DNA of 64,000 nt from Streptomyces roseirectus (GTDB lineage: Bacteria > Actinomycetota > Actinomycetes > Streptomycetales > Streptomycetaceae). The position numbers and the translations under genes are program-made. Shown one piece after another: positions 22,758-30,601 of the stretch; position 1 is the stretch's first letter; each line of letters opens with the position of its first letter. The DNA lies in assembly GCF_014489635.1 (NCBI RefSeq), contig NZ_CP060828.1, positions 2,642,001-2,706,000 of the forward strand, read 5' to 3'. A model generated the notes under the pieces. The model had not been told where the DNA came from and made no database searches. It saw only the letters and a program-made list of their open reading frames with translations.

Positions 22758-23887
22758 CAGACGACCGCCTCTTCCTCGGTGCCGGCGCCGATGTCCTGGG
22801 AGGCGTCCAGGCCGAAGGTGTGGGCCGGTGACCAGTGCAGGACGACCTCGGCGCCGGGGACGAGGCGGGCGTCCCGGTCGACGTTCTGGACGTAGACCGC
22901 GAACTCGGGGCAGACGGCCGTCCGGACGACGTACTGCGTGGACACGCCGATGAAGGCGGCGTCGACGATCGTGCCGCGCAGCCGGTTGCGGCCGTCCGGG
23001 ACGTCGTTCTCCTCGTGCGCGTGCGCGAGGGCGACCTTTTCGGGGCGGACGCCGATCAGGACGCGGCTGCCGGCCGGGCAGCGGTCCCCGGGGAGGGCGA
23101 GGCGGCCGTCGCCGGCCTTGAGGACGACCTCTTCGCCGGTGCGGCTCTCGACCTCGCCCTCGATGAGGTTGGAGGTGCCGAGGAAGTTCGCGACGAACGT
23201 GGTGCGGGGGTTCTCGTACAGGTCCGCGGGCGCGCCGAGCTGTTCGACGCGGCCCGCGTTCATCACGGCGACCGTGTCGGCCATCGTCATGGCCTCCTCC
23301 TGGTCGTGTGTGACGTGCACGAAGGTGATGCCGACCTCGGTCTGGATGCGTTTGAGCTCCAGCTGCATCTGGCGGCGCAGCTTCAGGTCGAGGGCGCCCA
23401 GGGGTTCGTCCAGGAGGAGCACCTTGGGGTGGTTGATGAGCGCGCGGGCCACGGCGACGCGCTGCTGCTGGCCGCCGGAGAGCTGGTGGGGCCGTTTACG
23501 GGCCTGCTCGCCCAGCTGAACGAGTTCCAGCATGTCGCCGACCTGTTTCCGCACGCTCTTGATTCCACGCCGTCTGAGGCCGAATGCGACGTTCTCGAAG
23601 ATGTCGAGGTGCGGGAAGAGGGCGTAGGACTGGAAGACGGTGTTGACGGGCCGCTTGTAGGGCGGCAGCCGGGTGACGTCCTGGTCGCCGAGGTGGACGG
23701 TGCCGCTGGTCGGTTCCTCCAGGCCGGCGATCATCCTGAGGGTCGTCGTCTTGCCGCAGCCGGACGCGCCCAGGAGCGCGAAGAACGAGCCCTGCGGGAC
23801 GGTCAGGTCGAGCGGGTGGACGGCGGTGAAGGCGCCGTAGGTCTTGCCGATGCCGGCGAGGCGGACGTCGCCGCTGTGGTCTGTCAT
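22757..23887 (-). CDS. potA: polyamine ABC transporter ATP-binding protein
   Basis: A 376-aa ATPase of the importer. Walker A GASGCGKT (about residue 40), signature LSGGQQQRVAVARAL, Walker B LLLDEPLGALD and switch His in VTHDQEEAM are all intact. A C-terminal TOBE domain (about 280-370) follows, as in MalK/PotA proteins. The ATG at 23887 is chosen since GGGGG lies 10 nt upstream; a GTG at 23896 overlapping the potD stop is the alternative and would leave no room for a ribosome-binding site. It sits 5 bp after potD. Confidence 0.92.
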   Translation of the reverse strand: MTDHSGDVRLAGIGKTYGAFTAVHPLDLTVPQGSFFALLGASGCGKTTTLRMIAGLEEPTSGTVHLGDQDVTRLPPYKRPVNTVFQSYALFPHLDIFENVAFGLRRRGIKSVRKQVGDMLELVQLGEQARKRPHQLSGGQQQRVAVARALINHPKVLLLDEPLGALDLKLRRQMQLELKRIQTEVGITFVHVTHDQEEAMTMADTVAVMNAGRVEQLGAPADLYENPRTTFVANFLGTSNLIEGEVESRTGEEVVLKAGDGRLALPGDRCPAGSRVLIGVRPEKVALAHAHEENDVPDGRNRLRGTIVDAAFIGVSTQYVVRTAVCPEFAVYVQNVDRDARLVPGAEVVLHWSPAHTFGLDASQDIGAGTEEEAVV

Positions 23888-23892
23888 GGTCG

Positions 23893-25143
23893 TCACGCCC
23901 CCGTGAGCTTCGCGAACTTCGCTTCGAATGCGGTCTCCTCGCTCGCGCTGAGCGAGCGGAAGGAGTGCGACTTGGCCTGCATCGCCTTGTCCGGGATGAT
24001 CAGCGGATTGTCGGCCGCGTCCGGGTCGATCCTCGCCAGCTCCTCCCGCACGCCGTCCACCGGGCAGACGTAGTTGATGTAGGCGGCGAGTCGCGCGGCC
24101 GGTCCCGGCTCGTAGTAGTAGTCGATGAGCCGTTCGGCGTTCGTCTTGTGGCGCGCCTTGTTGGGGATCAGCAGGTTGTCGCTGGACGTCATGTAGCCGC
24201 TGTCGGGGATGACGAAGTCGACGTCCGGGTTGTCCGCCTTGAGCTGGACGACGTCCCCGGCCCAGGCGATGCAGGCGGCGAGGTCGCCCTTGGGGAGGTC
24301 GGCGGTGTAGTCGTTGCCGGTGAAGCGGCGGATCTGGCCGCTGTCGGCGCCCTTCTGCAGGCGCGCGATGGCGGCGTCGTAGTCGTCGGCGGTGAACCTC
24401 GCCGGGTCCTTGCCCATGTCGAGGAGGGTCATGCCGACGCTGTCGCGCATCTCCGTGAGGAAGCCGACGCGGCCCTTCAGTCTGGGGTTGTCCAGGAGGT
24501 CGGAGACCGACGTCACCTCGACGCCGTCCAGGGCCTTCCGGTTGAACGCGATGACCGCCGAGATGCCCTGCCACGGGTAGGAGTACGCGCGCCCGGGGTC
24601 CCAGTCGGGGCTGCGGAACTGCTCCGAGAGGTTCGCGAAGGCGTGCGGCAGGTGGGACGCGTCCAGTTTCTGGACCCACCCCAGGCGGATCAGGCGGGCG
24701 GCCATCCAGTCGGTGAGGACGATCAGGTCGCGGCCGGTGTCCTGGCCCGCGGCGAGCTGCGGCTTGAGCTTGCCGAAGAACTCGCCGTTGTCGTTGATGT
24801 CCTCGGTGTACCGGACGGATATCCCGGTGCGCTTGGTGAACGCGTCGAGGGTGGGGTGGCGTCTGCCGCTGTCGTCGACGTCCATGTACTCGGTCCAGTT
24901 GGAGAAGCTGACGGTCTTCTCCTTGGCCGAGCGGTCGTCGGCGGACGCCCCTCCGGGGGTCTTCCCGGCGGCCGGGATGCCACAGGCGCCGAGTGTCCCG
25001 ACGCCCCCGAGGGCCAGCGTGCCGCCCGCCGAGGCGCGCAGCAGGGACCGCCGGGTCAGCGCGGCCCTGCCGGTGCGCAGGCTGCGCCTCATGGCCGCGA
25101 GCTGGGCCGGTGACAGGCGGTCGTCGGGCTCGTACTGCTCCAT
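23893..25143 (-). CDS. potD: polyamine-binding lipoprotein
   Basis: A 416-aa extracytoplasmic PotD/PotF-type binding protein. A long N-region with a twin-arginine motif (TRRSLL, residues 30-35) leads to a lipobox LGAC with the lipidated cysteine at residue 54, so it is a Tat-exported lipoprotein. NWTEYMD, YTEDINDNGEFFGKL and IPWQG-like YPWQGIS are landmarks of the spermidine/putrescine binders. The ATG at 25143 is 58 bp downstream of the aldehyde dehydrogenase gene, with which it is very likely co-transcribed. Confidence 0.9.
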   Translation of the reverse strand: MEQYEPDDRLSPAQLAAMRRSLRTGRAALTRRSLLRASAGGTLALGGVGTLGACGIPAAGKTPGGASADDRSAKEKTVSFSNWTEYMDVDDSGRRHPTLDAFTKRTGISVRYTEDINDNGEFFGKLKPQLAAGQDTGRDLIVLTDWMAARLIRLGWVQKLDASHLPHAFANLSEQFRSPDWDPGRAYSYPWQGISAVIAFNRKALDGVEVTSVSDLLDNPRLKGRVGFLTEMRDSVGMTLLDMGKDPARFTADDYDAAIARLQKGADSGQIRRFTGNDYTADLPKGDLAACIAWAGDVVQLKADNPDVDFVIPDSGYMTSSDNLLIPNKARHKTNAERLIDYYYEPGPAARLAAYINYVCPVDGVREELARIDPDAADNPLIIPDKAMQAKSHSFRSLSASEETAFEAKFAKLTGA

Positions 25144-25201
25144 GCGCGTGCTGCCCCTTCCGGACGGGATCGGTCGGCTCGGCGGCGCCGCGGGCGGCTT
25201 C

Positions 25202-26710
25202 TCAGCGGCCCGCGAACACCGTGCGGTGCCAGGGCTTCCGGGCGACCGCCGTGTTGTCGAACATGACGTGCTTGATCTGGGTGTACTCCTCGAACGAGTA
25301 CGGTGACATGTCCTTGCCGTAGCCGGACTGCCGGTACCCCCCGTGGGGCATCTCGCTGACGATCGGGATGTGGTCGTTGACCCACACGCACCCCGCGCGC
25401 AGCTCCCGGGTGGCCCGGTTCGCCCGGAACACGTCCCTGGTCCACGCCGACGCGGCGAGGCCGTAGGGGGTGTCGTTGGCGAGGCCGATGCCCTCGTCGT
25501 CCTCGTCGAAGGGCAGGGCCACCAGGACGGGGCCGAAGATCTCGGACCGGACGATCTCGCTGTCCTGGGGGGCGTCCGCGATCAGGGTGGGGAGATAGTA
25601 CGCGCCGTCCAGTCCCTTCGGGCAGGCTCCTCCGGTCACCACGCGTGCGTACGCGCGTGCCCGCTCGACGAAGCCCGCGACGCGGTCGCGGTGCGCGCGC
25701 GTGATCAGCGGTCCGAGGTCGGTGCCGGCCGCGAAGGGGTCGCCGAGGCGGACGCTGTCCATCAGCGCGGCCGTGCGCGCGACGAACGCGTCGTAGAGGG
25801 GCCGCTGTACGTACGCGCGCGTGGCGGCCGTGCAGTCCTGGCCGGCGTTGATCAGCGCGCCCGCGACGGCGCCCTGCGCGGCGGCCTCCAGGTCGGCGTC
25901 GTCGAACACGACGAAGGGGGCCTTGCCGCCGAGTTCCAGGTGGACGCGGGTGACCGTCTCGGCGGCTACGCGCGCGACGCGCTTGCCGACGGCCGTGGAG
26001 CCCGTGAACGACGTCATCGCGACGTCCGGGTGCGCGACCAGGTGCTCGCCGGCCTCCGTCCCGGTGCCGCTGACGACGTTCACGACGCCGTCCGGGATCC
26101 CGGCGTCCGTGGCGGCCCGCGCGAACATCAGCGCCGTCAGGGGGGTCAGCTCGGAGGGCTTCAGGACGATCGTGTTGCCCGCCGCGATCGCCGGGAGGAT
26201 CTTCCACGCGGCCATCTGGAGCGGGTAGTTCCACGGGGCGATGGACCCGACGACGCCGATCGCCTCGCGGCGCACGTACGACGTGTGGTCCGCCGAGTAC
26301 TCGCCCGCCGACTGGCCCTGGAGGTGCCTCGCCGCGCCCGCGAAGTACGCGGTGTTGTCGATCGTGCCGGGGACGTCGAACTCGCGCGTCAGCCGGAGGG
26401 GTTTGCCGCACTGCAGCGACTCCGCGCGCGCGAGGTCGTCCGCGTGGTCGGCCAGGGCCTCGGCGAGGCGGTGCAGGGCGTCGGAGCGGTCGCCCGGGGT
26501 GGCGCCGGACCAGGCGGGGAAGGCGGCGCGGGCGGCTGCCACGGCGGCGTCGACGTCCGCCGTGGAGGCGAGGGCGTAGGTGAGGACGGGGTCGTCCGTC
26601 GCCGGGTCGACGACGGTGTGGGTGTGCGGGGAGGTGCCGGGGGTGAGGCGGCCGGCGATGTACTGGGCGCCGGGGGCGAAACGTTCCGCTGCGGGGAAGT
26701 TGTCCTGCAT
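25202..26710 (-). CDS. gamma-aminobutyraldehyde/betaine-type aldehyde dehydrogenase
   Basis: A 502-aa ALDH. The nucleophile is in NAGQDCTAATR, the general base in HLELGGKAP, and the cofactor segment is APWNYPLQMA. The WNYP/GQDC combination and the PHGGYRQSGYGKDMS tail put it with 4-aminobutyraldehyde dehydrogenases, which turn the aldehyde from putrescine breakdown into GABA. The start ATG at 26710 is used because GGAGAG lies upstream; longer readings run through the promoter. It is the first gene of the polyamine operon, and its product would feed GabT. A paralogue lies at 39088-40527. Confidence 0.88.
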   Translation of the reverse strand: MQDNFPAAERFAPGAQYIAGRLTPGTSPHTHTVVDPATDDPVLTYALASTADVDAAVAAARAAFPAWSGATPGDRSDALHRLAEALADHADDLARAESLQCGKPLRLTREFDVPGTIDNTAYFAGAARHLQGQSAGEYSADHTSYVRREAIGVVGSIAPWNYPLQMAAWKILPAIAAGNTIVLKPSELTPLTALMFARAATDAGIPDGVVNVVSGTGTEAGEHLVAHPDVAMTSFTGSTAVGKRVARVAAETVTRVHLELGGKAPFVVFDDADLEAAAQGAVAGALINAGQDCTAATRAYVQRPLYDAFVARTAALMDSVRLGDPFAAGTDLGPLITRAHRDRVAGFVERARAYARVVTGGACPKGLDGAYYLPTLIADAPQDSEIVRSEIFGPVLVALPFDEDDEGIGLANDTPYGLAASAWTRDVFRANRATRELRAGCVWVNDHIPIVSEMPHGGYRQSGYGKDMSPYSFEEYTQIKHVMFDNTAVARKPWHRTVFAGR

Positions 26711-26793
26711 GCCGCTCTCCGCATCCGTCGTGGGGCGTAGCTCTGGCCGGATTTGAGTGCCGATCCTGACAGAGGTATGGCACCCCAACAAGT

Positions 26794-26829
26794 GATTCCG
26801 TTGTTGCCTTTTGGTTACGCGACGGAATC
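26794..26829. promoter_or_regulatory. wide inverted repeat between the pot operon and the NADAR gene
   Basis: GATTCCGT (26794-26801) and ACGGAATC (26822-26829) are exact inverted repeats 20 bp apart, 84 bp upstream of the aldehyde dehydrogenase start. A nested pair CAACAA / TTGTTG (26786-26791, 26801-26806) overlaps. The spacing is close to that of the GAAATCCG pair at 40625-40662 before the other aldehyde dehydrogenase, so one regulator could read both. Confidence 0.5.
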
Positions 26830-26900
26830 TGTCGAGCGGACCGCACGGGTCGAGGGAAAAGCCCGGCCGGATTGTCGGTGGCGGCTGCGATGCTCGGGGC

Positions 26901-27467
26901 ATGGAGAAGATCGATTCCCGGGAAACGCTCGTCCGGGCCCTCCGGGCGGGGGCCGAGGTCAAGTACCTCCACTTCTGGGGCCACCGGCCGCGCCCCGACG
27001 GGCGGATCGGTTCGGGCTGCCTCAGCCAGTGGTGGGAGTCCCCGTTCACCGTCGCCGGGGTCCGCTACCCGACCGCCGAGCACTGGATGATGGCCGAGAA
27101 GGCACGGCTGTTCGGTGATCCGGAGGCCGAGGCGCAGGTCCTCGCCGCCGACCACCCCTCCCTCGCGAAGCGCGCCGGCCGCCTCGTCCGCGGCTTCGAC
27201 GACACCCTCTGGACGCGCGAACGGTTCCGGATCGTCGTCGAAGGCAGCATCCACAAGTTCCGCTCGGACCCCGCCCTCCGGGAGTTTCTGCTGGGGACCG
27301 GGGAGCGGGTCCTGGTCGAGGCGAGCCCGGTGGACGCGGTGTGGGGCATCGGGCTCGCGGCCCGGGACGCGGGAGCGGAGGATCCCGAGCGGTGGAAGGG
27401 GCTGAACCTGCTGGGGTTCGCGTTGATGGAGGCGCGGAGGCGGGTGCGGGAGGGGGGTGGGGCATAG
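26901..27467 (+). CDS. NADAR-family (YbiA-like) protein
   Basis: A 188-aa soluble protein of the NADAR fold. Conserved stretches are visible in order: LSQWWESPFTVAGVRYPTAEHWMMAEKARLF, AKRAGRLVRGFDDTLW, KFRSDPALREFLLGTG, LVEASPVDAVWGIGLA. YbiA-like proteins hydrolyse N-glycosidic bonds of damaged early riboflavin intermediates, and some members remove ADP-ribose from DNA bases. Which activity applies here cannot be read from sequence. The ATG at 26901 has only a weak CGGGG ahead of it. It diverges from the polyamine operon. Confidence 0.87.
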   Translation: MEKIDSRETLVRALRAGAEVKYLHFWGHRPRPDGRIGSGCLSQWWESPFTVAGVRYPTAEHWMMAEKARLFGDPEAEAQVLAADHPSLAKRAGRLVRGFDDTLWTRERFRIVVEGSIHKFRSDPALREFLLGTGERVLVEASPVDAVWGIGLAARDAGAEDPERWKGLNLLGFALMEARRRVREGGGA

Positions 27468-27924
27468 GGGTTCCGGCGGGTCGGTTGTCGCGGGTCGCAG
27501 GTTCGCTGGTCGTGCCGGCGGACGGTCTGGCGGGCGGTCCGCAGGGCTCGACGCGCGGTCCGGTTCTTCCGGGCGGCCCTCGCAACCGCCGCTCCGCCGG
27601 GCGCGGGAGGGGACGAGAGGGCAGCGCCGTCCGTGCGCCTCGTTGCGTGGGTCCCGGTGGGGCCGGGACGGTTCCCGTCGCCGGGCTCGGTCCGCGCGAG
27701 GTGCGCGATCAGGCGCCAGGCGCGCCCCCGCCGTCGACCGTGCGGAGCGGCCTCGGGCCTCCGGCCGGCGGAACAGATCCGGGTCCGGCCCCGGGCGTGC
27801 TGCCCGCTGGACGGCACAAGTGTCCGCGTGCTTCAGGCTGCGACGGTCTCCCCGCTGGGCTCGGTCCGCGTGGCGCCCGCGGGCCCCGGCGCGTGGGGTG
27901 CCGGGGCGGGCCTGCGGGGGCTGC
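27468..27924. other. non-coding stretch after the NADAR gene
   Basis: A 457-bp interval between convergent genes. I see no credible reading frame with normal Streptomyces codon use, no clear intrinsic terminator with a T-tract and no known RNA motif; several short GC-rich inverted repeats (for example around 27780-27800) are what chance would give at this composition. Confidence 0.45.
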
Positions 27925-28689
27925 TCAGAGCGTGAACATCAGGATGCCCAGGGTCAGCGAGAGCAGGATGCCCGCGGTGCCGCAGATGATGCCGGCCAGG
28001 GCCTGGCCGCTGTTCGTGGCCTCGCCCCGGGTGGCCTTGCGGCGGCCGAGGATGCCGAGGACCACGCCCAGGACGCCCAGGATGAACGCCACAGGCCAGA
28101 GGCAGAAGCCCAGGGCCGCGAGGATGCCGGTGATCATCGCGGAGGTGCCCATGCCGTTGCTGGGGGCCGGCGGCCAGCCGTAGCCGTAGTAGGGCGGGGC
28201 GGGGGCTCCGGGGGGCTGTGTCCCCGGGCCGGGGATGCCGGGGGCGGGGCTGTACGCGGGCGGGTAGGCGTAGGGCGCCGGGTGGGCGTAAGGGGGCTGG
28301 CCGGGGCCGTCCGGGGCGATGGGGGGCGGGGGGACGGTGTCGGTGGGGGCCTGGGACGGGGGCGGGGCGTAGGGGTTCGGGGGGATCGGGGGCAGGTTGG
28401 GGGGTGGGTAGGCGCCGAGGGGGGTGTCGTGCTTCGGGGGTGCGAAGGGGTCCGCCCAGGGTTGGGGTGTCGTGTTCGGTGCCGGGGGCGTCGGGGTGCC
28501 CTCGTGGGCAGCGGGGGGCGCGGGGCTCTCGTGCTCGGCGCGCGCGTCGTCGCCGTCGGCAGCCGGGCTGTCGTCCCTCGCGCCCTCCGGGCCGTCGTCC
28601 CAGCCGTCCCGCGCGCCGTTCTGTGCGGGCACCGCGTCCCGAGGGCTCGTCGTCCCGTCGGTCGAACCTTTCCGCGTGTCGTCCGCCAT
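27925..28689 (-). CDS. DUF4190-type membrane protein with a proline-rich N-terminus
   Basis: A 254-aa protein. Residues 1-170 are disordered and rich in Pro, Ala, Tyr and Gly (PYAHPAPYAYPPAYSP). The last 80 form two membrane helices around a short basic loop (GMGTSAMITGILAALGF ... RRKATRGEATNSGQALAGIICG), the DUF4190 pattern. Many Streptomyces proteins of this type are found near cell-envelope genes, but no function is known. The ATG at 28689 is preferred because GAGGGGGG precedes it. It is divergent from the adenosine deaminase gene. Confidence 0.8.
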   Translation of the reverse strand: MADDTRKGSTDGTTSPRDAVPAQNGARDGWDDGPEGARDDSPAADGDDARAEHESPAPPAAHEGTPTPPAPNTTPQPWADPFAPPKHDTPLGAYPPPNLPPIPPNPYAPPPSQAPTDTVPPPPIAPDGPGQPPYAHPAPYAYPPAYSPAPGIPGPGTQPPGAPAPPYYGYGWPPAPSNGMGTSAMITGILAALGFCLWPVAFILGVLGVVLGILGRRKATRGEATNSGQALAGIICGTAGILLSLTLGILMFTL

Positions 28690-28837
28690 GTGCCCGCCCC
28701 CCTCTCGATACGTCCCGCTCATGCTAAATCCCCACGCCTTTCCCCCATTCCCCGCCCTAGGATGACCCGGAGTAAACGATCAGCCGATCACCCGCGCCCG
28801 GGACGCCGTCCCGGCGGCGCCGTCCCGGAGGGACCTC

Positions 28838-29890
28838 ATGAGCAACGCCGTACCCGTGCCCCACGACCTGCACGCCTTCATCGCGGGCCTGCCGAAGGCG
28901 GAACTGCATGTGCACCACGTGGGTTCCGCGTCCCCGAGGATCGTCTCGGAGCTGGCGGCACGGCACCCGGACTCGAAGGTCCCGACGGACCCGGAGGCCC
29001 TGGCGGACTACTTCAGCTTCACGGACTTCGCGCACTTCATCGAGGTGTACCTGTCGGTCGTGGACCTGATCCGCACCCCGGAGGACGTCCGCCTGCTGAC
29101 GTACGAGGTCGCGCGGGAGCTGACCCGCCAGCAGGTGCGGTACGCGGAGCTGACGATCACGCCGTTCTCCTCGGTGCGGCGCGGCATCGACGCGCGCGCG
29201 TTCATGGACGCGATCGAGGACGCGCGCAAGGCGGCCGAGAAGGAGTTCGGCACCGTCCTGCGCTGGTGCTTCGACATCCCCGGCGAGGCCGGCCTGGAGG
29301 CGGCCGAGGAGACCGTGCGGCTCGCGACGGACGACCGGCTGCGCCCGGAGGGCCTGGTCTCGTTCGGCCTCGGCGGTCCGGAGATCGGCGTGCCCCGCCC
29401 GCAGTTCAAGCCGTACTTCGACCGGGCGATCGCCGCGGGCCTGCGCTCCGCCCCGCACGCAGGTGAGACGACCGGCCCCGGCACCGTCTGGGACGCCCTG
29501 ACCTATCTGCGTGCTGAACGGATCGGCCACGGCACGAGTTCCGCCCAGGACGAGAAACTTCTCGCCCACCTCGCGGCCGAGCGGATCGCGCTGGAGGTCT
29601 GCCCGACGTCGAACATCGCCACGCGCGCGGTCGCGACCCTCGACGAGCACCCGATCAAGGAGTTCGTGCAGGCCGGCGTGCTGGTCACGATCAACTCGGA
29701 CGACCCGCCGATGTTCGGCACGGACCTCAACAACGAGTACGCCGTCGCCGCCCGCCTCCTCGGCCTCGACGAGCGCGGCGTCGCCGGCCTCGCGAAGAAC
29801 GCCGTGGAGGCGTCCTTCCTCGACGGCGCAGGCAAGACGCGCCTCAAGGCCGAGATCGACACGTACACCGAGGTCCGGCTCGCGCCGTGA
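28838..29890 (+). CDS. add: adenosine deaminase
   Basis: A 350-aa zinc amidohydrolase that deaminates adenosine (and deoxyadenosine) to inosine in purine salvage. Metal-binding HVH near residue 24, HAGE (catalytic Glu), GHG (RIGHGTSS) and SDDPPMF (metal Asp) are all present. The usual HLDG after the first His is HHVG here, as in one actinobacterial subgroup. The ATG at 28838 follows GGAGGGACC. The next gene starts 10 bp after its stop, so they are probably co-transcribed. Confidence 0.9.
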   Translation: MSNAVPVPHDLHAFIAGLPKAELHVHHVGSASPRIVSELAARHPDSKVPTDPEALADYFSFTDFAHFIEVYLSVVDLIRTPEDVRLLTYEVARELTRQQVRYAELTITPFSSVRRGIDARAFMDAIEDARKAAEKEFGTVLRWCFDIPGEAGLEAAEETVRLATDDRLRPEGLVSFGLGGPEIGVPRPQFKPYFDRAIAAGLRSAPHAGETTGPGTVWDALTYLRAERIGHGTSSAQDEKLLAHLAAERIALEVCPTSNIATRAVATLDEHPIKEFVQAGVLVTINSDDPPMFGTDLNNEYAVAARLLGLDERGVAGLAKNAVEASFLDGAGKTRLKAEIDTYTEVRLAP

Positions 29891-29900
29891 CAATGGCCGT

Positions 29901-30587
29901 ATGCAGACCCTGACGGCCGTGGCCCACCGCGGCGACCCCTACCGCTTCCGCGAGAACACCCTCGACTCGCTGCGGTCCGCGCTCTCCCGGGGCGCGGACG
30001 CGGTCGAGATCGACGTACGGCTGACGCGGGACGGCGCGCCGGTCCTCCTGCACGACGAGACGCTGAAACGCCTCTGGGAGGTTGACCGGCCCCTGGGGTC
30101 GCTGTCGGCGGCGGAGGTGCGCGGCCTGACGGACGGCGGCGTGCCGACGCTGGCGGAGGCGCTGGAGGCGACGGCGGGCGCGCGCGTGATGGTCGATCTG
30201 CCGGGCACGCGCGATGTCCGGGTCGCCCGCCGGGTCGTCGACGCCGTCCGGGAGGCGGGGGCGGCGGACCGGGTGTACTACTGCGCGGACGCGCGCGCGA
30301 TGCTCGCGGTCCGCGCGGCCGACCCGTCGGCCGAGATCGCCCTCACGCACACCTCCCTCGCGCCGGTCCGTCCCACGCTCCTCGACGCGATCCGGCCGCG
30401 CTGGCTCAACTACCGCTTCTCCCTGGTCGACCGGCCGCTGGCCGAGCGCGTCCACCGGGGCGGCCACCTGCTGTCCGTCTGGACCCCCGACACCGCGCGC
30501 TCGCTGCGGCGGCTCATCGGGCTGGGGGTGGACTCGATCACCACCAACCGGATCGACCTGCTGCACGGGCTGAGAGACGGCGCGTAG
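29901..30587 (+). CDS. glycerophosphodiester phosphodiesterase family protein
   Basis: A 228-aa cytoplasmic GDPD. The catalytic signature is complete: HRG with PYRFRENTLDSL near the start, EIDVRLTRDGAPVLLHDETL (metal Glu and Asp and catalytic His), then a TIM-barrel body ending SVWTPDTARSLRRLIGLGVDSITTN. The family hydrolyses deacylated phospholipids to glycerol-3-phosphate and an alcohol. It lacks a signal peptide. The ATG at 29901 is 10 bp after the adenosine deaminase stop. It converges on the ECF sigma gene with a 14-bp gap. Confidence 0.88.
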   Translation: MQTLTAVAHRGDPYRFRENTLDSLRSALSRGADAVEIDVRLTRDGAPVLLHDETLKRLWEVDRPLGSLSAAEVRGLTDGGVPTLAEALEATAGARVMVDLPGTRDVRVARRVVDAVREAGAADRVYYCADARAMLAVRAADPSAEIALTHTSLAPVRPTLLDAIRPRWLNYRFSLVDRPLAERVHRGGHLLSVWTPDTARSLRRLIGLGVDSITTNRIDLLHGLRDGA

Positions 30588-30601
30588 CGCGTCACGGGCC
30601 G

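Noticed and set aside
26711..27049. N-terminal extension of the aminobutyraldehyde dehydrogenase
   Set aside because: The extra residues run across the divergent promoter and inverted repeat; family length and the GGAGAG site support ATG 26710.
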